This document shows positions 34,901 through 46,400 of a DNA stretch of 64,000 nt, in pieces (positions within the stretch are counted from its first letter, which is position 1; every line of letters begins with the position of its first letter). Under the pieces are notes generated by a model. The model was not told the origin of the DNA. It saw only the letters and a program-made list of their open reading frames with translations, and did no database searches. The DNA comes from Megascapheus bottae. Its lineage: Eukaryota > Chordata > Mammalia > Rodentia > Geomyidae. The stretch is taken from assembly GCA_024803745.1 (NCBI GenBank), contig JANJXV010000024.1, forward strand, positions 22,357,927-22,421,926. Direction: 5' to 3'. The translations under genes and the position numbers were made by a program.

Positions 34901-37900
34901 GAGGTCTCACAGATTGACTTACCTGGTTTTGACTGTTACCTGGCTTTTCCTATAGGATGAGGTATTTCATACTGGGAACAGATCCCTCAGTGAATTTGTT
35001 AGGAGCTAGGGAACAGTATTTGGGCCTCATTTCCTTCGATCACAGACAGTATTCAAGATATTTGGCCCTTTGAGCAATTTATACAGGTAGGAAATGTCTA
35101 CACATGATTGAACAGTCTTAAAAGTTGAAAAGACTGCATTTGAGACCATCAGCCTGTCCTCATCACCTGGCTTTTCTGAACCAGTGCTTTCTGTCATTCA
35201 GGAAATTGGTCAGAGAAGCCAACTGAAGAGAACCTGGTAGTATGCTAAAGCTAACAAGAGCCTCTACTTCATGGGGCTTACAGATGGGGAGCTTCCAAAA
35301 CAGCAGTTCAGAGAGTTGCCTGTAAAGTTGGGTGAGGTACTAGGATTGATGTCTACATTTATACTAGTTGGTTGTCTCTGCTTGTACTGTAGATACTGTG
35401 GAACACTCCCTAGATAATGGAGATGGTCCTCCTTGCCTTCAAGTGAAATCTTGTACTGCAGAGTTTTATCAGAAACACCACCAGCTGGTAAGTCTTGTAT
35501 AACAACAGAGAGAAGGCTGTTGGGCAATGAGGTACCTTTCCAGAGCATTTGATGTAGTTTGCATGTGTGGTTCCTTACCACCTTACTATTCAGAAAGTCG
35601 GTGTTGAGAGAATGCTGTCTGGAGGAATTTCTCTGCTTTCAGGGTTTGTTTTGGTTTTGGATTTAAAGCTATGCCTGGACAAGGAATGTGGCTTAATGGT
35701 AGAATGTTTTGCCTAGCGTTCATGAAGTACTGTGTTTGTTTCCTCAGTACCACATAAACAGAAAAGACCAGAAATAGTGCTGTGGCTCAAATAGTAGAAT
35801 GCTAGCTTTGATCAAAAGAAGCTCAAGGACAGTGCCCAGGCCCTGAGTTCAAGCCCCAGGACAAGAAAGAAAAGGAGGGAGGGAGGGAGGGAGGGAGGGA
35901 GGGAGGGAGGAAGGAAGGAAGGAAGGAAGGGAGGGAGGAAGGAAGGGAAAAAAGAGCCAAGCCTAGTCTAGCAGGGGAATCATAATTTCTGCCATCAAGA
36001 AACTCTTGTCTAACCTGCCTTCTTTCCTTAGGCCTACAGATTACAGTCTCGGCCCCGTGGCCTGGCACTGGTGCTGAGCAATGTACACTTCACTGGAGAG
36101 AAAGATCTGGAATTTCGCTCTGGAGGAGATGTGGACCACAGTACTTTAGTCACCCTTTTCAAGCATTTGGGCTTCAGTGTCCATGTTTTGCATGACCAGA
36201 CTGCACAGGTACTTGAGGGCTAGAAAGACTGATACATATTTTAAAGGGCTGGGCTATACTTTGATGCCAGACTCTTCTGCTCCCATGCTTGCTGGGTGTG
36301 TCTTACAAGTTGGTTGCTCATCATACTCTCTACTTGCTCTGTTATATTTCCCTCCTTGCAATCTAGTAAAAATGATAAGGCCCGCCAGCTGTTTCAACAC
36401 TGACATCTCAGACTAGCTGTGCTTTCATGAAGTAATAATAGTCCAGGGCTAGGTTCTTACTTTTACATGTTCAGAAACTTGATTCTTAGTCACTCAGGAA
36501 GTGGTGAGACACAGATTTGCCCTAACCAACTCAGAAAAGATATTTATAAACCAGGACTCCTCAGGACTTTTCTTAGTATCATTACTTAAGAGATGAATTA
36601 AAGTTTAACTGATTACTTGGGCAGATACAATTCTTGCAAAGAAAATTTGCTTAAAGTATTCTTGTAAATATTGTCTCATGACAGTATAAACTGTGTACCT
36701 TTCTCAGTTGTATGGCTACTATCTTTGAGTAGATCACGTCTGGATTAGATTCTCACAAATGATAAGTGTTTCCTGATGGGCTATTTCTTACTACAGCTCT
36801 GTTGTGTGTCTGCTTTACCTTAGAATTTCTGTTTTGAAGCTGGTTGTAGCCTATTTGCAATTTATTAGTACTATTTTGGTTCCATTATAATACTTATTTA
36901 AACTTAACTTGGTGTTGTCAGTGGTGAAACAAAAATTCTAGGAAATTCACTTTGACCTGTCAAGGTTAGAGATGGTTGTGGTCCTGATTGTGTGTTCAGT
37001 ATTTGTTTTGTGGTCTTCATTTATATCTCACCTGTCCTGTGTCTGTGGAACTAGTTACATATTTGCTGTACGTTAGGTATAGCATCAGTGGATGCCTAGG
37101 GCTCTCCTTTATGTCCCAGGGTTTTTCTTCCTGTTTGCTAGTAATAGATCATTCTAAGTAGTAAAGTCACCCTTGTTCCAGCGATGATTTTTCTAGCAGT
37201 GGCTGGAACAATCTTTATTCATCAGGAATTGAAGTTGGTTACATGATGTCCTGAGAAGGTCTGCTAGGCAAGAGAAAAACAGGGTAGCCTGCCCACCCCA
37301 GATGCTCCTAAGCCGTTACCCTAACAAAATATACGCTGTGTATTTTTCCCCAGAAGTTTTGGTCTAGGCATTCCTTTTACTGGCAGTCTATTAGGTTATG
37401 GCTTTGTAAATTGTTAATGGACAAGAGATCTTACATACCTGAGACTTAAAAATGCAATACTGAGTCACCAAATTGGCTACATACTGCTGACTTTTTTAAC
37501 ATAAGGTGCATTTGGTGAGTCTGTAAAGCAACTTCATAACTGCTATTCCCATTTGTAATAAGTCTAAGGTTATTCAAGGGCCTATTGAATCTCATTCTCG
37601 TGTGACATTCTGTAACTAAAATTAAAGTAAAGTTAAATTTCAAGTATCTTAAAGAGCCAAATTAGCTACCAATTTTTTTTAATACTGGCATTGAGTTCAA
37701 GGGACTTTAGATAGATGAGGGAGTAAGTTTTTATATCAGCAGAAATTTGTCTTATATCCTAAGGCCAGACAAGATCAAAGTCTTCTGTAGGAGCTAAGAA
37801 TAAGAACTACCTGGCAGATGTGGTCAAAAGAAGGAAAGGAAGAGGAGAACTTCCAGAGGCTAATCAAAGGGTTTGGTGAAGGCATGGAAGGCATGGTGCA

Positions 37901-40900
37901 TAGGGGAAAGCCAGACAGTTGCAGTAGATGTCATGATGTAATTCTTCGGGCACCTGCACACTGCTCTTCTCTGGTGACCCCTTGTAGAGATTATTCAATA
38001 ATTATTTGGTGAACAAAACCAGAAAACAGAACCACAAATCTTAAGGTCTAATAGTCAAGTGAACCCTTGATGGTGCTAACGAGGGAATACTGGTTTGTTG
38101 CTGGCCAAGTCTGTTTTTAGTGTTTCTCTTGGTCATTAAATTCTGGTGTGTCTACCTCAGGAGGTTAACACACCATGTTAGGACATGAATCTCCATTTCT
38201 AAAGCAGCACATTTCTTTTTTGTAATTGTTGCAGTGTTTTCACTTGCTTTGTGTCACTGGCTGCAGTGAAAATGTACAGTTAAGCAATAGGTCATCTCAA
38301 GGAAGTGCAGCCACTCACACAGTTTTGCCAGTCATTTGTAAGGGTTCACAGATTCTCATGTGTCTCAAAAAAAAGCACACTCAAAATAAAAGAACTGTGC
38401 TATTTAATTTTATCAGAAATCCTCTTTTTCTCCCAACCCCCCTCCCTGATATTGGTGGGATTGAACCATGAGCCTGTGTTTGCTAAAACAGGCACTATAC
38501 TTGAACTATACCTTTTTTTTTTTTTTTTTGCCAGTCCTGGGTCTAGAACTAAGGGCCTGTACACTGTCCTTGGGCTTTCTCAAGGATAGCACTCTACCAC
38601 TTGAGCCATAGCACCACTTCCAGCTTTTTTCTGTGTAAGTGGTACCAAGGAATTGAACCCAGGGCTTTGTGTACACTAGGCAAGCACTCTACCACTAGGC
38701 GATGCTCCCTCCTTCAAACTATACCATTTTGTATTACATGTGGGAAAATTCCTAAAATAATTAAAATTTATGTTTGTTGAATGTGTATGCATTTTTGTCC
38801 TGTACTCATTGTTTTCTGTCTCCTGACCTCATAATTTCAGAGTTCAAAATACAAGTGGCCAGATTTGTAATTTCTATTGCATTCTTTGGGCAAAATTAAT
38901 TTATTATCTATTAATACAGCCAACTCCATAAGAACATCTATATATTCCCTTGAAATTATATATTTTATAAACAAAGGACCTTAAGTTACTAATATGATTG
39001 GCTTCTGTTAGCCCAGAAAGAATACATGCATTTCCAATAAAATCAGTTTCTCCATTTCCATTGCAGTCTTTCAAATTCTTTATAAAATTTTTAATCATAT
39101 AACAAATATGGAGATTAGTGGGTATTATACTCTAAGATACCAGAGTCAGCTGGAGGACCTGTTAAAACAGTTATACTGTTAAAATAGTTTGCTGTTGCCA
39201 GTATTTCACATTTGTCCCAAGTTCCTAGGCAGTGCTGTGGTGGCTCCTTTCTGCTTGGAATATCACACAGGTGTGCTTCACAATGTGAAATACACATGTA
39301 CCAGAACTGTGGTACTTATCTTCATGTGTCCTTCAAGGTCAAAACAAAATGAACTGGTTCCTCTGTTCCACCTGTTCTGGTGGGAGACTCAGATATCCTG
39401 AAATGCCGAGGAAGCTTAGGGTTAAAAATTGTTATAGTGGAGCCAGGAGTTTGGCCTAGTGGTAGAGTGTTTGCCTAGCTTACACAAAGACTCAGGTTCG
39501 ATTCCTCAGTCTACATACAGAGAAAAAGGCTCAAGTGATAGAATTCTATCCTTGAGAAAGTCCAAGGACAGTGCTCGGGCCCTGAGTTCAAGGCCTGGGA
39601 CTGCAAAAAAAAAAAAAAAATGTTACATTGTTAGATATCATATAACTTTCTGATAGAAGAACTGAATGCTTAAATTACTGTTGTAATTTAAGTATAAGGC
39701 AACTTATAAGATAAATAAGATTCTTAAGTTGGACTCTTAAGGTTGAACAGTAATAGGTTTCTTAGGTTTCTTCCTCTTTTTTTTTTTTTTTGCCAGTCCT
39801 GGGGCTTGAACTCAGGGCCTGAGCACTGTCCTTGGAATTTCTCAAGGCTAGCACTCTGCCACTTGAGCCACAGCACCACTTCCGGCTTTTTCTATATATA
39901 TATGTGGTACCGAGAAATTGAACCTGGGCCCTCATTCATGCTAGGCAAGCACTCTACCACTAGGCCAAACACCCGGCCCCCCTTTTTTTGTTTTTAAAAA
40001 GGCATTATTAGGCTGGGTGTAATCCTACCTACTCGGGAGGATCTGAGGATAGTGGTTTAAAGCCAGCCCGGGCACTAAAATCCTTGAGACTCTTATCTAC
40101 AACTAACCACTAGAAGACTGGAATGGCGAGCTGTGGCTCAAGGGGTAGGGTGGTAGCGTTGAGCTGAAGACCTCAGGGACAGTGCCCAGGCTAAGTTCAA
40201 GCCCCATGACAGACCAGGAAAAAAAGGGGGGGGCATTATTACGCCATTAGACATGCTCGTAATAATGATATATTTGTACAGTTAAAAGTAACTTTCTATG
40301 TTGTCTATATATTCTACATATGTTTCTATATTGTTTCATTTAATCTCACAAACTAAGAACAAATTGACTTGTAATTGCTTACAAAGTGAAAATTGGAGTT
40401 TTGAAGGACTGAATATGTTCTGCCTTATGAGTCCAGGGATCAAATCCAGCCATTTGTGAAATCATTCATGTTCCCTGCACACAAAACATTTTACACAGAA
40501 GTTGTCATTGCTTCATGGATATTTATGATCCCCAAAAGAAAACACCAGAGAAGTATTGCTGTTCTTTACTATCATGGCACTTGTTCCCCTCTGCTACAGA
40601 GCAGTTTACTTTTCTGTAGCTGAATAGATACAGTCATTACTATATCCTTTCTTTTTAAGGCCCCTTGCTCTAAGGAAGGATCTGTTTGGTCAGAATTGAC
40701 TTGCACGCATAGCCTTGTTAGTAACTTGCTGTAACCCAAGAGTTAAAGTCTCAGTAAGTTTGCAAACCTATGCTCAGAATTTTGTGTCATAATTCATGTG
40801 CATTTTTCTGATGAGTACATAGATTTTTTTAGCTTCTTAGTAGGTTAGGTCTCTGACTTCTCATGTCACTGAGCACCGGAATATACAAAACACATTTTAT

Positions 40901-43900
40901 CTTCTAATAGCTGAGGGTTTTTAAAGTATTTTTTATTTTTATTAAATACAAAGGAGCAGTTCCATAAGTCAGATTATGAATTCAAGGCACCTTGATCCAC
41001 ATCACCCTTTCCATCATTCCCTCCCGTCTTTTCTCCTCCTGTCCCTACCATCAAGTGACTAGTGCAGGTTTCATATTGTATACATTGATTAGAACTGCAT
41101 TTGCTCACCCTCCCTCTCTTCCTCCCTTCCTTCTTGCACCCTCCCTCTCTTCCTCAACCTCCCACAAGCCTGTTTTGGCTTCCTGGTGTTCATTTTGTAG
41201 CTTGGACTTTTAAACAGAAAACCAGAGATGGTTGCTTGTTTCAGTGTTGTCATGAGCTATCCTAAGGGTGTGTGTCTTGTAGGAAATGCAAGAGAAACTC
41301 CAGAGTTTTGCACGGTTACCTGAGCACCGTGTCACGGACTCCTGCATCGTGGCTCTCCTCTCGCATGGTGTGGAGGGCAGCATCTATGGTGTGGATGGCA
41401 AATTGCTCCAGGTGTGTTTAATGTTGCCCAAGCTGATCGTTGGCCTGGGCCGGTCACCTCCCGCAGATGTCTTTCTAATGATAGCAGCTGGCTATCTAAC
41501 CTCCCTTCTCCCTTCTCTCTCTGGCAGCTCCAGGAAGTTTTTCGGCTCTTTGACAACGCCAACTGTCCAAGTCTACAGAACAAGCCAAAAATGTTCTTCA
41601 TCCAGGCCTGCCGTGGAGGTGAGTGCCTGGCAGGCCAGCACCTGGGTGGCGGCTCCTGGGCAGCCTCCCACCAGCTCTCACTTTCCTGTTTGCTCCTCTC
41701 AGGTGCTATTGGATCCCTTGGGCACCTCCTTCTGTTCACTGCTGCCACCGCCTCTCTTGCTCTGTAAGTGTCTCCCAATGCATGGGGTGTGCGGGGACTT
41801 GGGCAGCCCATGGTTCAGGCTGGTCAATCTCTGTGCACCACCATATCCTGTTTTCAGGATCTCCTGTCAATGTCTACCTTTTTTTTTTTTTTCCCCTGAG
41901 AAATGGACTCTTCCTGCTTTGTAACTGTGGCTTACCCTTTTTGTTGTAACTCATTCCGATTAAGGATTTGCTGTCTGTCTTTTTCCTATCTCTTACTTTC
42001 TTGTCTCTTTTCCCCCATTCTATCTGCTTTCCACTTCCTCCTTGTACGTGTGTGTCCACCTGTGCTTCCATTCTTGCCTTCTTCCTTCGTCATTCATGGA
42101 TCCTGCAGGATAGCAGTACAGAATCCTTATCAGCCCTGGAGTCTTTCCTCAGCTGCTCTGTCCCTCTTCTTTCTTGCTTGTAGTCTCTTCTACCCCTTTA
42201 AGAGCCAAGCCTCTGTGACAAGGCTTAGAAGACACACAGGCCTCCTTCTCATCCTGGAAGAAAACAGTAGTAATTAAGAGTTCTAAATTTGGAGTCAAAT
42301 TCTCACTCTGCTACTTAGTAATTATGTGGATTGGAGAAGCTACTTTGCATCCCTCCATCTCAGTTCCTTTCATACAAAATGTGAGCATTTCATATCATTA
42401 TACCTTATCTTGAAGTTGTGATGATGAAATGGAAGCACTTACTTAACCCTGTACCTGGCTCATAGTAAGTCCACAGAGAACGGCAGCTGTGACTGCCCAG
42501 TGTGACCAGTCCCCTCAAGGGGCTTATGGTTTGGGTAACAGTATATTTTGTCCAAACATTCAGGTGACTTGTTTTCTCCCTGTATGATAGTCAATACTGT
42601 TTTCCAAATCTAATATCAAATATCTAAAATTTTCTTCTACTAAGGTCCTGCAATGTAACTAGGACTGCACTGTACTTCTGCTACTCCTACAAAAGCAAGA
42701 GAAAATATAATCCCTAAAGTGCCTACCCATTCTTCAGAAAACGAAAGCAAGTACACATGAAGTCAGTTAAAACTAGTTTTTAAGCAAGGGTGAAATTAGA
42801 AGTGTATATGTGAAGGAATATGTCATCATAATAGGTCATTTTAAGAGAGGTTAGTTGTGGATAGGATAAGACGTGGACCCAGGGTATATGATTTACAGAG
42901 GTTGAGGAGGGGGAACAGTGAGTGGGAGCGGGAGAGAAGAGAAAAGGATGCATCTCCTCTATTACATAATATCCTAGATGCTCAGATCTAATTAAAAATC
43001 TGAGCATCTGTGTAAGTATGCAGTGAAGTGTGGCTTATCACAGGAAGTTGAGCAGCTAATTACAAATCTTTAGTCACAGCTGAGATTTTGGACTTCAGAT
43101 AATGGTATGGAACTGTTGGATGCTTAAGTAGGAAATAATGTGATGAATTTTCTGGAAATGTCACCGCAGCACACAGTTGCACTTAGGAAAGAGCATGTGA
43201 GGGTAGGAAAGAACTTAATTTTTCATTCATTACTGTCTCCCCAGGCCTGGAGCACTGCCTGGCACATGGTGGCACTTATAAATAATGAATGAATGGATGA
43301 CAGTTTTATCTGTCCAGAAAATTATAACAATAATACAAAAATCAGAAAAATGATATTATGAAGAAAAACCAAGTAGCACTTCCTGAATAATAGAGCTATA
43401 CCTTGCAGCAAAAGACAAATTCCTGTCCCTTGAAGGACATGCTTAGCTTGGCCTACTTTAAGAATCATTGCCAGCAAAACAGAACGTTACTGGCCATTTC
43501 CTTCTGAGCTCAGATAAGTATACCCACTGGATCTAAACTGGTAGAAATGGTTATTTCCTGGAATAATCTAAATCTTTTGCATTGCTTCTCCAACTTCTCT
43601 ATAAAAATTATATCCATTTTAGCCAGGGGCAGTGGCTCGTACCTGTAATCCTAGCTGTTCAGAAGGCTGAGGTTTGAGGATCCTGGTTCAAAGCCAGCCC
43701 AAGTTTATGAGATTTTTATCTCTATTAAACTACAGAAAACAAAAACCAAAAGTGGAACTGTGGCTCAAATGGTAGAATGTTAGCCTTGAGCAAAAGTTGT
43801 TCAGAAACATTGCCCATGCCCTGAATTCAAGCCACAGGACTGGTACCAAAACAAACAGTCCTTCTAGCAATGAGCAAGAAAGTAAGCCAGATTGTAGGGC

Positions 43901-45752
43901 CCTGTGTGCAAGAACCTCCTCCCGCCCTAAGAGAGAAAACAAGGCAGAGAAGAGAAGAGAGAGGGTATGTTTGTACATACACACAGAGAAGGACAGAGCC
44001 ATACTAACTAGTCTTCTTGCTCCTGGTAATAGAGTTAGCATTGGTAAAAGCCTTGCCCTGGTTGACTCTTGTTAGATTGTAAACTTAATAAGAGCAGTAA
44101 TATTTTTCCCTCACTGTCTATAGGTCTTACTGAGGAGTGTTGCCTGGTACCTGGAAATTGATCAATGAATTTTTATTGAATTGGTGGATCTTTGTCCATT
44201 TCACCACAGTTCTTCAAATATCTTCTTTGCTAGACCCTGAATACATATCATCAAGCAGGAAATACTGAAGGAGCCTTACCTTTGGTGTATTGATCTGTGT
44301 ATCTTCCCTGTCTCCCTTTTCTACAGACAGTACCCTTGCCTAGCTCCAAGAGAAAACAGCAACTGGGAGTTCTTTAATTTTGTAGGCGAAAATCATCAGA
44401 TGATCCCAATTTTAAGTTCTCCCTTCTTTGAATTTTTCTTCTAAATCTTGAATGTTTGTGATTGTTTGACTTACAAAATTGATAACCAAGTAGTAAATGT
44501 TTTAAAGTAATCAAAAATACCTTGGAAATTACTGATTATGCTTAATTTTACAGTTTTGGGATTTTTTGTTTGTTTTTACTGACAGGATATTTTGAGATTG
44601 TGATTTTTAGTGAACAGATGTTTCTGTTTTGTTTTGGTTTTTACTTAAGTGACGAAAATGAATAATGATGTTTCATTGTATGATGCAGTAAAAAGCTCTG
44701 TGACATTCAGATCTAACTGAACAAGTAAACTATAGACTTAGATCATTTTTAATTCTATTTACAAAGATTCCTTAAGTTTGACACCTGCCTTATTTGGCAC
44801 CACAAATGGTCTGACCTCGTGTGTGCGTGTGCATGTGCTTGAGTGCAGTGCCTCGCCTGCAAAAGGCACCCTCTGAGGACTGGACGCATGCATCCTGGGA
44901 ACGTAGTATACATGTATGGTTTAGGGGAACTTTTTTGTTTGTTTTAATCCAGCAGCAGTAGGTTGGAGGCAACAGCTGGAACAGACTCTTCCCAGTCATG
45001 GTTAGGGAACTTGGGCTTGCCTGGGACAGGCCCATGAGACAGGAGGGAAAGTAACATCTTTGTCCATTCTATCTGCCTTTCTGCAGATGAGACTGACCGT
45101 GGGGTTGACCAGCAAGATGGAAAGAACCATGCAGGATCCCCTGGGTGTGAGGAGAGTGACGCGGGCAAAGAGGAGTTGCTGAAGATGCGATTGCCCACCC
45201 GCTCAGACATGATCTGTGGCTATGCCTGCCTCAAAGGTAGTCTGAGTGCAGAGATTTTTCTAGTTGGAGTTTTTTGGGGTAGGCTAACTGGGAACAGCAC
45301 AAAGTGCAGTGCAAGTGCAGCTGTGACCCTCATGTATCTGGTTGCAGGGACTGCTGCCATGCGCAACACCAAACGGGGTTCCTGGTACATCGAGGCACTC
45401 ACTCAGGTGTTCTCTGAGCGGGCTTGTGACATGCATGTGGCTGACATGCTGGTTAAGGTAAGTCAGCTCGGGCCGCCTCCACAAGCCTTTGCATCTTCGA
45501 AGTGCTATCCTCCTCTCCCACCCCCCACATTGGTTTCATAGTCCCTTTTCCATGCCCAGGGGGTTGTGTCATGTAAGTACAAAGCAGTCTCAGACTGGAT
45601 CGTTGGTTCTGCCTTCCCAGGTGAATGCCCTTATAAAGGAGCGCGAAGGCTACGCCCCTGGCACAGAGTTCCACCGATGCAAGGAGATGTCCGAGTACTC
45701 TAGCACTCTGTGCCGTCACCTCTACCTGTTCCCAGGACACCCTCCCACGTGA
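30996..45752 (+). CDS. CASP2: Caspase-2 precursor, complete, 11 coding exons, 452 aa
   Basis: Joining 30996-31069, 34028-34178, 34487-34654, 34798-34879, 35393-35487, 36032-36208, 41283-41411, 41528-41618, 45087-45236, 45348-45457 and 45621-45752 gives 1359 nt, 452 residues, exactly the human length. It is a cysteine protease of stress-induced apoptosis, activated by dimerisation through its CARD in the PIDDosome. Residues ~32-120 form the CARD, with [11 protein letters not shown] and [11 protein letters not shown]. Catalytic His277 (LSHGVEG) and Cys320 (FIQACRG) are intact. Asp169, Asp333 (VDQQD) and Asp347 (EESD), the processing sites, are kept, as are Ser157 and Ser164 in the linker. Met1 and Met18 have nearly identical start contexts, and Met32 starts the shorter isoform. 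A 61-bp alternative exon lies at 41703-41763. Introns 1 (3.0 kb), 6 (5.1 kb) and 8 (3.5 kb) hold most repeats. Confidence 0.98.
31541..31988 (+). repeat. Compound minisatellite in CASP2 intron 1
   Basis: A unit containing GCATTGCACACAGGCTCTG occurs seven times (cores near 31562, 31624, 31667, 31742, 31800, 31863, 31966), plus two short copies that keep only TTGCACACAGGCTC (near 31687 and 31824). Units are separated by (TA)n of changing length, and the last spacer is (GATA)n at 31885-31943. Confidence 0.95.
32000..32805. other. CASP2 intron 1, middle part
   Basis: Unique sequence with no exon or element recognised. Confidence 0.45.
32806..32925 (-). mobile_element. SINE fragment (right monomer), CASP2 intron 1
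   Basis: GGACTCGAACTCAGGACC and CATTCTACCACTTGAGCCAC are a diverged reverse right monomer. Confidence 0.7.
33459..33490 (+). repeat. (TG)n microsatellite, CASP2 intron 1
   Basis: TG units with one TATG break. Confidence 0.95.
34028..34178 (+). CDS. CASP2: CASP2 exon 2 (CARD, first half)
   Basis: The acceptor is CTGTCTGTAG and the donor is GTATGG. It encodes [15 protein letters not shown] and on to EMRELIQ, with Met32 inside. Confidence 0.96.
34487..34654 (+). CDS. CASP2: CASP2 exon 3 (CARD, second half)
   Basis: The acceptor is TATCTTAG and the donor is GTACGG. It encodes [18 protein letters not shown] and on to LQHVLPP. Phases 0-0. Confidence 0.96.
34798..34879 (+). CDS. CASP2: CASP2 exon 4
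   Basis: The acceptor is TTTCTTACAG and the donor is GTGAGA. It encodes [18 protein letters not shown] onward and covers the CARD-protease linker. Confidence 0.95.
35393..35487 (+). CDS. CASP2: CASP2 exon 5
   Basis: The acceptor is TGTACTGTAG and the donor is GTAAGT. It encodes [12 protein letters not shown], with the Asp169 prodomain cleavage site, and then [11 protein letters not shown] onward. Confidence 0.95.
35670..35870 (+). mobile_element. Dimeric tRNA/ID-type SINE, CASP2 intron 5
   Basis: A full but diverged dimer whose A-rich tail has grown into the GGGA/GGAA microsatellite that follows. Confidence 0.82.
35871..35954 (+). repeat. GGGA/GGAA microsatellite, CASP2 intron 5
   Basis: A purine-only tract that begins in the A-rich tail of a SINE, 77 bp before exon 6. 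Confidence 0.95.
36032..36208 (+). CDS. CASP2: CASP2 exon 6
   Basis: The acceptor is TTTCCTTAG and the donor is GTACTT. It encodes [20 protein letters not shown] and the start of the large catalytic subunit. Confidence 0.96.
36209..38511. other. CASP2 intron 6, proximal part
   Basis: 2.3 kb of AT-rich sequence without recognisable repeats or exons. This is the longest repeat-poor stretch in the window. Confidence 0.45.
38512..38712 (-). mobile_element. Dimeric tRNA/ID-type SINE, CASP2 intron 6
   Basis: A full reverse dimer with a T18 tail; AACTATACC flanks both sides. Confidence 0.87.
39440..39620 (+). mobile_element. Dimeric tRNA/ID-type SINE, CASP2 intron 6
   Basis: Left monomer intact; about 20 bp are missing at the monomer junction; poly(A) tail. 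Confidence 0.83.
39777..39982 (-). mobile_element. Dimeric tRNA/ID-type SINE, CASP2 intron 6
   Basis: A full reverse dimer, T-tail at left, GGCCAAACACCCGGCCCC at right. A 7SL/B1-type dimer follows within 30 bp. Confidence 0.87.
40010..40235 (+). mobile_element. Dimeric 7SL/B1-type SINE, CASP2 intron 6
   Basis: It lacks about 18 bp near the 5' end; GGCATTATTA flanks both sides as a target-site duplication. Confidence 0.83.
40320..40460 (-). mobile_element. MIR, diverged, CASP2 intron 6
   Basis: TTTCATTTAATCTCACAAAC and GAGTCCAGGGATCAAATCC follow the reverse MIR order. Confidence 0.45.
41283..41411 (+). CDS. CASP2: CASP2 exon 7 (catalytic His)
   Basis: The acceptor is GTCTTGTAG and the donor is GTGTGT. 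It encodes residues 250-292 with catalytic His277 in [10 protein letters not shown]. Confidence 0.96.
41528..41618 (+). CDS. CASP2: CASP2 exon 8 (catalytic Cys)
   Basis: The acceptor is CTCTGGCAG and the donor is GTGAGT. It encodes [16 protein letters not shown] and on to the active-site QACRG (Cys320), ending in phase 1. Confidence 0.96.
41703..41763 (+). CDS. CASP2: CASP2 alternative 61-bp exon of the short isoform (Casp-2S)
   Basis: Between acceptor GCTCCTCTCAG and donor GTAAGT is a 61-nt segment beginning GTGCTATTGGATCCC. Its length and place right after the active-site exon match the known alternative exon whose inclusion yields Casp-2S. Spliced in, it adds [20 protein letters not shown] and a Leu, then meets TGA at the first full codon of the next exon. 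The product has 343 residues from Met1, or 312 from Met32, and lacks the small subunit. Casp-2S is known as a putative inhibitor of cell death and the exon also acts as an NMD switch. Confidence 0.92.
41935..42110 (+). promoter_or_regulatory. CASP2: Pyrimidine-rich decoy 3' splice site region downstream of the CASP2 61-bp exon (In100-like)
   Basis: A long polypyrimidine stretch (CTGTCTGTCTTTTTCCTATC and more, PTB-type motifs) starts about 190 nt after the alternative exon and ends in a good but unused acceptor (TCCTGCAG at 42101-42108). In human CASP2 a similarly placed intronic element, In100, represses the exon through a decoy acceptor and PTB binding. Equivalence is inferred from position and composition. 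Confidence 0.6.
42268..42478 (+). mobile_element. MIR, CASP2 intron 8
   Basis: GGAGTCAAATTCTCACTCTG, CTACTTAGTAATTATGTGGA and CTGGCTCATAGTAAGTCC cover most of the element. Confidence 0.72.
43230..43300 (+). mobile_element. L2 3'-end fragment, CASP2 intron 8
   Basis: GGAGCACTGCCTGGCACATG and AAATAATGAATGAATGGATG are an L2 tail. Confidence 0.6.
43621..43850 (+). mobile_element. Dimeric 7SL/B1-type SINE, CASP2 intron 8
   Basis: GGGGCAGTGGCTCGTACCTG through a right monomer ending GAATTCAAGCCACAGGAC. Confidence 0.8.
45087..45236 (+). CDS. CASP2: CASP2 exon 9 (interdomain linker)
   Basis: The acceptor is CTTTCTGCAG and the donor is GTAGTC. It encodes [19 protein letters not shown] onward with cleavage sites Asp333 and Asp347, then [17 protein letters not shown]. 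Confidence 0.96.
45348..45457 (+). CDS. CASP2: CASP2 exon 10 (small subunit)
   Basis: The acceptor is TGGTTGCAG and the donor is GTAAGT. It encodes [20 protein letters not shown] and on to MLVK, with the substrate-pocket GSWYI motif. Confidence 0.96.
45621..45752 (+). CDS. CASP2: CASP2 exon 11, terminal coding part
   Basis: The acceptor is GCCTTCCCAG. It encodes [20 protein letters not shown] and on to [10 protein letters not shown], then TGA. Confidence 0.96.
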   Translation: MNALIKEREGYAPGTEFHRCKEMSEYSSTLCRHLYLFPGHPPT

Positions 45753-46400
45753 TCCACCTCCCTGCTGTCCATGCTGTTGGGAGCCATTGGACCACCTAAG
45801 GCTCAGTGGAGCCTTTTCTTCAGGACGAATGGTTCCGTTCTGCCCCCTCAGGGATGTGGGACTCTCCAAGGCTTATTTCCTATGCCCATCATCTCCGCCT
45901 TGGTATCTGCGTGACACTGACTCCAGGTAGAGATGGCGACTCTGGCTGCACTTGTTGCTGGGATTGTTTTGTGTTTGGCCTGGCAGGTGATGTGAACACA
46001 TTGTGGTCATGCAAAAGGGCATGTTGACCTCTGGTGTTTGTGGTATTCTGTCCTCGTGACTTTTAGATAGCACTTTTTTTTTTTATTGCTTTCAGTTCAC
46101 ACACCTCAGAGATCATTTACTTTTTTCATGTTCTAGCCTCTTTTGTCCCATGGTAAAAGTGGACGATGGCACTGTTTAATGTAGGCATTTTCATTTGGCT
46201 CGAAAAGGCAATTGTGACAGCATCACCCTGCATCTGGGGGTACAGAATGGGTTCCTGTGCCTCCTCGCCAGGACTGCAGGCCCAAGAGAAAGACAAGCTT
46301 CTCAAAACTACTGTGCTCCTTTCAGTTCCAACCACTGAGCCCTTCCAACAGAACCTAGGATCTGCATGCCTTGTATGTAAATAAAGTGATCATCCTTGGT
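45753..46400 (+). other. CASP2: CASP2 3' UTR with proximal poly(A) signal
   Basis: AATAAA lies at 46380-46385, followed by a T-rich, TG-containing stretch. Further AATAAA hexamers near 47430 (inside an L2-like piece) and at 47818-47823 could give longer transcripts. Confidence 0.7.

Noticed and set aside
45453..45869. Reverse open frame of 138 codons
   Set aside because: Shadow of the last CASP2 exon.
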